Origin: Neoarius graeffei
Lineage: Eukaryota > Chordata > Actinopteri > Siluriformes > Ariidae
DNA length: 64,000 nt
Direction of reading: 5' to 3'
Assembly (NCBI RefSeq): GCF_027579695.1
Contig: NC_083589.1
Span: 36,724,335-36,788,334 of the forward strand
Shown here: positions 49,201 to 58,200 of the stretch, one piece after another
Position numbering within the stretch: the stretch's first letter is position 1
Layout of the letters: every line of letters starts with the position of its first letter
Translations under genes and position numbers: made by a program
Notes under the pieces: model-generated
Database searches by the model: none
What the model was told of the DNA's origin: nothing
Seen by the model: only the letters and a program-made list of their open reading frames with translations

Positions 49201-52200
49201 CACAGTCTAGTGAACACCACTCCACAGCCTCAAGGCCATTTCATTAATCCTTGTTCAAACACTTATCAACACTAATGGGCCCGCAGCGCACACAAAAAAA
49301 AGGCAAAGCAAACATGGATACAAACAAGCGTCGCTCTTTTTCCACTACAGTAAGAGTCGCTTTGTCCCCCTGCATATGAACAGAGTTATGGCTGCTCTTT
49401 GGCAAACTAATCTTCTGTGATTGTTTTCCAGGTAACACGCACCAGAAGAAGTGTGCGATTTATGATGTAGAACATACAAAGAACGTATTCTGTCTGGGAG
49501 GCATGAAGGTCTATCAAAAGAGACCTCGAGGTGGTGGGGTAACAGGCAAAACAAAAAAAATAAACAAGTCGAAGCCATTTTCTCTCGAACTCACCTGCAG
49601 GAATGATGCCGATACGAAGGGTGCAAGGTACCAGATCCTCATCTGAACGGTTCTGGTCTATACCAGAGTCACACTGCGTACGGGAGATTAGGCCATGTAT
49701 GATTTCACTGAACATGCCGTCTCCGCCAACACAAACCACACTGCCAATTAAAATAAGACTGATGAGTGTATGACGCAGACACACACACGATAAAAGAGTC
49801 ATCTAACATTTCCTAGCTATAGAGACATCCTTGTTACGTTTTGATCCAAACAAAAACATGAAACTGTTACCATTTTATTAAAAACACCGAAACGCGTTAT
49901 TTACAACCCCAATTCCAAAAAAGTTGGGACACTGTGTAAATCAATAAAGACAAAATAAAGATTTGTAAATCATGGAAACCCTATATTTCATTTAGAAAAA
50001 AAAAAAAGGTACAAAGACAACATATCAAATATTGAAATGGAGAAATATTCATCTCATCATCTGTCGCCGCTTTATCCTGTTCTACAGGGTCACAGGCAAG
50101 CTGCGGGGTACACCCTGGACAAGTCGCCAGGTCATCACAGGGCTGACACAGACACCCATTCACACTCACATTAGAAATATTATTGTTTTTTGAAAAACAT
50201 ATGCTCATTTTGAATTTGATATCAGCAACACATTTCAGAAAAGTTGGGATGGGGCAACAAAAGACTGAAAAATGCTTGTAAAAAAAAAAAAAAGCCATGT
50301 TTTTGTACTATTTTCAATGAAATATAGGGTTTCCATGATTTGCAAGTTATGCCTCGGTCACAGCCGGCCGTACGTGCTCCTACGGCCGGTCTACGTGCAA
50401 AAAATGCCAGAAACGCACGGAGGGTACGGGTGTGACGTGCTGATTTTCGAGCCGTAGACCGGCCGCAGAGGCTCTTTGTCGTGTCAAACAAACTCTACGG
50501 GCGCTTACGGTTTTTTCAGGTTGCAAGACAAACTTACGGCCAACGTGCGTCTTTCTCCACGAACAAATAAACTGCAGCAATTTGGGAAACGCCAAAAAAA
50601 AAAAAAAAAAAAAAATATCGTACGTCCGGTTGTGACCTAGGCTTTATCACATACTGTTTTTATTTACAGTTTACACAGTACCAATTTTTCTTCTAGAACT
50701 GGGGTTGCATTATGGAAATATATGTTTATGCTCTTTTCACAAAGTGAAATCTACCATCAGTTCATTTCAATCAAATCAGTTTGTTGTTTTTTTTTTAATT
50801 CCTAACATTTAAGCATGACATGGTGTGCTGTTATAGGAAAAATCAACAACATGGTGATATGATGCAGCCTGACCCAAAGTCAAGTCCCAAATTGTTTTAC
50901 TCCTCTAATACCACAGCAATTTGTCAATACCCAAACAATGTATGCATTAAAGAATGAAAGTGTTGATGTGGCATTTGTTTATAGTTCTGCTGGGGAATGT
51001 CGAAGGAGCAAATTCCTGTTCATGCTCAAATTATAGAATCCCGTCACCGGCTTCTTTTTTTCTTGAAAAAGATGAAAAAAAAAAAAAAATCTAGAGAGTG
51101 TCATGATACCAATAAGCTGAAAAGCACAAAGCTGTCTCTTGAAGACTCTCTTATTTAGGAAAACCGAAACTGTTAAAGTGATGACACCGGAGACTCCTTC
51201 ATATATGCTGAATAAATGTCTCATCACTATATCTATTATTACACACATTAGAACTGTCCACCAGGGGCGGCACGGTGGTGTAGTGGTTAGCGCTGTCGCC
51301 TCACAGCAAGACGGTCCGGGTTCGAGCCCTGTAGCCGGCGAGGGCCTTTCTGTGCGGAGTTTGCATGTTGTCCACGTGGGTTTCCTCCGGGTGCTCCGGT
51401 TTCCCCCACAGTCCAAAGACATGCAGGTTAGGTTAACTGGTGACTCTAAATTGACCGTAGGTGTGAATGCGAGTGTGAATGGTTGTCTGTGTCTATGGCC
51501 AAGTTTACATTAGACCGTATCTGTCTCGTTTTCTTCGCGGATGCACTGTCCGTTTACATTAAACCGCCTGGAAACGGGAATCCGCCAGGGTCCACGTATT
51601 CAATCCAGATCGTGTCAGCTCCAGTGCTGTTTAAACATTAATACGCGGATACGCTGTGCTGAGCTCTAGCTGACGTCTCATTGGACAACGCCACTGTGAC
51701 AGCCACCTTCCTGATTCGCTGGCACTGGTCATGTGACGCGACTGCTGAAAAACGGCGCGGACTTCCACCTTGTATCACCTTTCATTAAAGAGTATAAAAA
51801 GTATGAAAATACTGCAAATACTGATGCAAATACTGCCCATTGTGTAGTTATGATTGTCTTTAGGCTTGCCATCCTTCCACTTGCAAGTGGTAAGTGATAT
51901 GCGCTGGGATCACACACACAGCGGCTCAGTCCCGAATCACTGCTTGTGCACTTCACTCGCGCGCTCTGTGAGCTGCGCAGGGCCGGAGTGCGCACCCTCC
52001 AGAGGGCACTCGCTGTTCAGGGCGGAGTGATTTGGAGCGCAGGATGCCTGCGGAGCCGAGCGTATCCGTGTATTGGTATTGCTGTGTGCACACTAATCGT
52101 TTTAAAAACGTTAATCTGATGATCCGCTGATACGGTCTAATGTAAACATGGGCTATGTGTCAGCCCTGTGATGACCTGGCGACTTGTCCAGGGTGTACCC

Positions 52201-55200
52201 CGCCTTTCGCCCGTAGTCAGCTGGGATAGGCTCCAGTTTGCCTGCGACCCTGTAGAACAGGATAAAGCGGCTACAGATAATGAGATGAGAACTGTCCACC
52301 ACACAAGTTGTGTTTAGCTATTACTCGACAAATCTTGGACTGTCCTCTGGACTCCATTGAGGAGGTGGGTGAGAGGAGGATGTTAACCAAGCTGACATCA
52401 ATCAATCATAGATAACTCCTCTCACCCCCTACATGAGGCTGTAGGGGCCTTAAGCAGCTCTTTTAGTAGTAGACTGCTACACCCACGGTGTAAGAAGGAG
52501 AGATACCGCAGGTCATTCATACCTACTGCTGTCAGACTGTATAACACCCACAACTTGTAATGTAGCACCAATAACCTGTTTGTCGTTCTATTTGCACTAC
52601 TTCACTACTACCTCTGCCATCTCTCATCGATGCAATTATGTGCAATAATACTTACATATATATTATACAGAGTCTACCTGTAATGTGCAATTTTTTCCGA
52701 GCCTCTCAGTAAGGCAATATTTCTATACTTTTTCACGGTAGATAATGCAAATAGCCGTCTGTATTTAATCTTTTGTTTGTCTAATTTTTATTTCAGTTTT
52801 ATTTTATCTGTATGACATTTTCTTACTACTCTAACACGTGAATTTCCCTGATGTGGGATCAATAAAGTGAATCTAATCTAATCCAAACACCTACTGAGCA
52901 AACACAATTAACAATTCAACAGTGCCGTGGAGTCAGACGTGATGGTAGAGTACAACAGTATAGGTATCTTCTACTAGAGTCAACATGAGGGATGAGGGTT
53001 ACATTTCTTGAAAAGAAATCCAGGTTAACAAGTACTATTCGCTGAAATAAAATCCTGATCCAGAAATGGCATTTCCACTCAGAGTCGCTTGGCTTCTGGT
53101 CTCGTTTTGATGAATGCTGCATACTGAGGTCATCAAAGCTCGTTAAACTCCATAGCAGGTTCTTACTGGTGCCAAACCAGGCTGCAGTGCCAGCAGACTG
53201 ATGTGCACTGAAGTGATAATCTAGTCTTGACTGTGGAAGGGCAAATTCCTCACTGGGCAAATTAAGAGCTGCCACATACCCACAGTGATCTGGACTAACT
53301 GCAACTCACCCGTCGTATTTCTTGAGATCAGCCTCCGTTTTCAAGTGGTCTCTGGCATGATTCGCCCGCTCTGTTACTATGGAAACAAATGCAAAGTTAT
53401 GGTAACTGAGCAGTGAGGAGTAATGGCAGCAATGACACTGACTTTATCTCCAAGTTAAATTGCTACTTCACAAGGGGTTTTGATGGGCACCATTAATCCA
53501 ACTACATCAAGTGATAAAGTCAAAGCTGCTGCTGCAAAAAAAACAACCCTTAACTACATTTCAATACAAGACTGACTCCGTCAGGACTGACAGGAGATTT
53601 TAAAATACATGACCTCACTAGAAGGGCACTTGGTAGAGTCATATCTCCACCAAGCCACATATTAGAATATCCAGATATTTACATTTTCTGTATATTTGGA
53701 TTTGCATCAAAACCTAAAATCAAATCAATTGTTCCTTGACCCATGGCTGACCTTTCTTCAAAATTTCATCAAAACCCGTTCACTACTTTTTGAGTTACAC
53801 TGGGAACAAGGAAAGAAAAGGCGGCCAACACATAACCTCCTCCAACAAAGTTAGCGGAGATAAAACCAGATGGTTCACAGAAAGCCTCTTGTGGGGATGG
53901 TGACTAGGTAACTATAGATGCAAAAACAGATATCATCTAAAGCCATCTCGGCTTCTCTAATGATTCTGTTTCGACTGTTTGTGAAATGCAAACATGATAA
54001 AAACACACTTCTTTAATAAGCCTCACACGGTTATACATTATTGTGTGCTGCCAGTATTCCAAATCACCATTTCACAGCCTATGCAGGGGAGAGAAAAATC
54101 TTGATGAAAAATCCTCTCGTGTTTACTAGCTATCAGAGCTCCCATTATCATTATCCTGCCTGATGGATAGACCTGTAAACAAAATCATATCCTCGGGAAC
54201 ACTTGGCAGTTGCGGCTATTTGCCCACAAATATCTTTTCCCAGAATGTGAACACCATTTTTTTTTTTAAAATTCAAATGTTAATGTAGACGGCTGATGGC
54301 TGCTCACCAATCACGTCAGTAGAAATAGAGGCACGGGAAAAAATTGGGGCTACTTTCTGCTCATAAATCCTTTTCCCATGGTGTTTCCCTCCGTAGGGAT
54401 TTATGTAGACCAGCAAGCGCTTCGGTCGGATAGCTGCAAATAAGGAGATGGGGCGGGGGAGAAGAACAGGCTTAATAATTTGCTGCACAATAGAATCTTT
54501 TGTCTAGAGTACAACTTCATTTTTTAAACAAATAAACTTTATCAAGGGCAACACGGTGGTGCAATGGTTAGCACCGCTGCCTCACAGCGAGAAGGTTCTG
54601 GGTTCTGACCGCACAGATGATTTTGTTTGCATGGTCTCCTCCTGCCTGCGTGGTGCTCCGGTTTGCTCCCACAGTCCAAAGACACGTGGATTGGGTCGAC
54701 TTACTTAATCCTCTTCGCCCCGAGTGGGGCATGAGGCCAATAACAAGCACCTCCACTTTTGACAGTCTTAAGCAAGATGTGCCTCGCCCCATGATCGATT
54801 TAACTCTGACAGCTCAGCGGTGATGGTTATTCTCCAAGTGGTCTTAAGTGGCTATTTGGGCAAATTTGACGGGGCTGCAGCACCCAGGAGACGAAAGAGG
54901 AGGAGGAGCTATATGACGTCAGCAAAAGAACCTTCCTCCTAACTTACCAGTTTGTTGTTGATGCGACAGGTGTTCAGTTTATTATTAGTATTTTTATTAG
55001 ACATTATTATATATATAGTCATTATGCCTTCATGTTGTGTTGCCGGCTTTTGCTCCAAAACTCACAAGGATGGGGTAAGTTTATTCAAGTTTCCCAGAGA
55101 TCCCGAGCTGCATGCGAAGTGGGTGAAGCAAGTCAGGCGCACTCGTGACAAGTGGGAGCCCTCACCAACATCCATCCTGTGCCCTGAACACTTCGATTTG

Positions 55201-58200
55201 GATTGTTTTGACACCCTTCCCAGCTTAAAGGAATCTCTTGGGTGTTCAGTTCAGCACAAACGTGCGTTACTACCATCAGCAGTGCCTACACAGTGTTGCC
55301 AGATTGGGAGGTTTCCCGCCCAGTTGGGCGGTTTCAAGTGCATTTTTTGGTGGGTTTTGAACATATTTTGGGCTGGAAAACATCAGCAGTAGCTGTTGCC
55401 AGATACTGCTCAAGTTTTCCAGTCCAAAATATGTTCAAAACCCACCAAAATGCACTTGAAACCGCCCAACTGGGTGGGAAACCTCCCAATCTAGCAACAC
55501 TGCCAGTATTCCGGAGGGGGTCTACTAGTAGCTATGCCAGATCCAAAGACAGTCCTCCTGTCAGAACATGTGTTGTGAAACGACATAAGCTAAAGGTACG
55601 TCGAGCTATAGATTCTACATGATCATCATAAATGTAATCATAAAGTCGGCGTGATATCAGTCATGTATTTGCTTGTGAAAGCTTGCGGCTTTCATGTAAC
55701 TGCCGCCTAGCAACGAGAGGCAAAGGGTAAAGAGGGTAGGCTATCATAGATTCTATTCGGAAGAGATCAACACAATTCTAGACTCCCAGAAAAGGAAGAG
55801 CTAGCACTAGAGAGTTCACCGGCGTTTTCATGCGCCATTTCCATTGAGTAGAACCAGAGTAGAACAGCCAGTGAACCGCAGCGTGTTCTTCCGCTGACGT
55901 CACAACATGGCCGCGAGCCACGGACCCAGTTTTCTTGCGCTGTGCAATTAAAAGTTGGATATTCGCGTAACAGCTTCTTTTCACGCAATTATAACAGAAA
56001 TCTAACATGTTTGCCATGTTGTATAGTTTATTTAAGAAATTGCATAGAGTCATGTTCGTGTCATCAGCCCTTTAAGTCTTCCAGGGTGTGTCCACATGAC
56101 GGCAACTTTGGGGATCTGCTGTTGGTCCATACAAAGGCATGCCCGAGACATCTCACGCGTCGGTGTTTGATTTAATCAACCACGCTGCGTCTTCTGGTCT
56201 TTTTGTATAGCTCCTGCTTAGATATTACTGCTGGCCAGAAGAGCCCACAAATCCTTCTCAAACATCTATTGTGAAAAACCTCCAGCTTCCTCATGTCACT
56301 CTACCACTCTCCAACATGGACTGGATCGACTGGCTACTCTAAACTGCCCAGAAGTGTGAACGTGTGTATGAATGGTTGTTCGTTTCAGTGTTAGCTTGGT
56401 GACCTGCCCAGGGTGTACCCCACCTCTCACAGACTGAGTTTCTGATTAAACGCTTTTTGTATTCTGGATTAATGAAAGCAAGTTTCTTAAACGCTGACAA
56501 ACGTTAATAAATACACCATGATGGGTTTTATTCTTTACAAACCTTTTTAAGTGAGAAAGTACAAAACTGTCACGTCTCAGAGAATTATTTAATCCCTAAC
56601 ACTTTACAATATATAAATCTTAATTGTAAATAGTCAGCTCAGGTACAAGCCACTTCTAAAAAAATATATACACATGTTTTCATGAAATGTTAACTTTAAA
56701 TAAAATCCTAACTTAGAACCAGGCTAGCTTTCCAGAAAACCAATTTCAAATAGACTAAGCACTGCAACCTAAACTGTACTGAAGCTGCAACTGTGCCAGA
56801 TCCATCCATCGTCTAATCGCACTTATCTGGAGCCAACCCCAGCTGACCCGGCAGGGGGGCTGGGTTCACCCTGGACAGGTCATTAATCTATCACGGTGCT
56901 AACATGGAGAAACAAACACTCATGGGCGATTTAGAGTGGCCTGATTTACATGTCTTCGGACTGTGGGAGGAAGCCCACGTAGGCATGAGGAGAACATGCA
57001 AACTCTACACAGAAACCCCATTCAACCAGCAGGTTTGAACCCAGAACTTGCTTGCTGTGAGGCAACAGTCAGGGTGAGAGAGAGATAGTAATTCCAGAAA
57101 CAAAATCAAAAGTTACACGTTTTTATGAAAGCTGACTATCATTATTCTGGGTCAGTTGCACAAACGAACTTTAAGGACCTACTCAATAGTGAGAGTTGCT
57201 CCCTGATGGCTTGGACCCATTGCAGACACAGTGTCCTATCAGTGCACTGGAGGGTGACTTCACTGCACCGCCAGCGGTGTTTCTGAGTCCTCTCCACATA
57301 GGACACTACAAAGAGGAGACACACACACACACACACCCAAAAAAAAAAAAAAAAGGCTTAAAACATACAGTGGCATGCAAAAGTTCGGGCACCCTTGCTA
57401 AAAATGTCTGTTGCTGTGAATAGTTAAGTGAGCGGAAGATGAACTGATCACCAAAAGGCATAAGGGTAAAGGCGACACATTTCTTTAATATTTTCCACAA
57501 AATTACATTTTTATTTCCATCATTTACAGGCGTAAAATACCAAAAAATGAAAAGGGCCTGAAGCAAAAGTTTGGGCACCTGACATGGTCAGTACCAAGTA
57601 ACACCCCCTTTGGCAAGTATCGCAGCTTGTAAACACTTTTTATAGCCAGCTAATAATCTTTCAGTTCTTACCTGGGGGATTTTCACACATTCATCCTTGC
57701 AAAAGGCTTCCAGTTCTGCAAGTTTCTTGGGCTGTCTTGCATGCACTGCTCTTTTGAGATCTATCCACAGATTTTCAATGATGTTTAGGTCAGGGGACTG
57801 TGAGGGCCCGGGCAAAACCTTCAGCTTGGGCCTCTTGAGGTATTCCATTGTAGATTTTGAGGTGCGTTTTGGATCATCGTCTTATTGTAGGACCCATCCT
57901 CTTTTTAACTTCAACTTTTTTACTGATGGTGTGATGTTTGCTTCTAGAGTTTGCCGGTATTTATTCTAATCCATGCTTCCCTCGACCAATGAAATGTGCC
58001 CTGTGCCACTGGCTGCAACACAACCCCAAAGCATGATCGATCCACACCCATGCTTCAGAGTTGGAGAGGTGTTCTGTTCCTGGAATTTGGCACCCTTTTT
58101 TCTCCAAACATACCTTGGCACATTGTGGCCAAAAAGTTCTATTTTGATTTCATCAGTCCACAGGACTTGTTTCCAAAATGCATCAGGCTTATTTCGATGT

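Larger units (their letters stand above)
49902..50709. mobile_element. Tc1-type MITE with two nested insertions
   Basis: Ends CAACCCCAATTCCAAAAAAG and, inverted, CAACCCCAGTTCTAGAAG are related to those of element E at 43,191. Internal matches TGTTTTTATTTACAGTTTAC/ACACTGTGTAAATC show the subterminal inversion. A SINE piece (50050-50172) and a Harbinger-like MITE (50350-50643) lie inside, so the original unit was about 0.4 kb. Confidence 0.85.
54848..56071 (+). mobile_element. THAP-bearing element with possible TTAA borders
   Basis: TTAA at 54844-54847 and 56072-56075, with weakly matching ends (GTGGCTATTT and AGGGCTGATG inverted). It contains a THAP-domain ORF and a short hairpin element. Borders are tentative. 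Confidence 0.5.
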
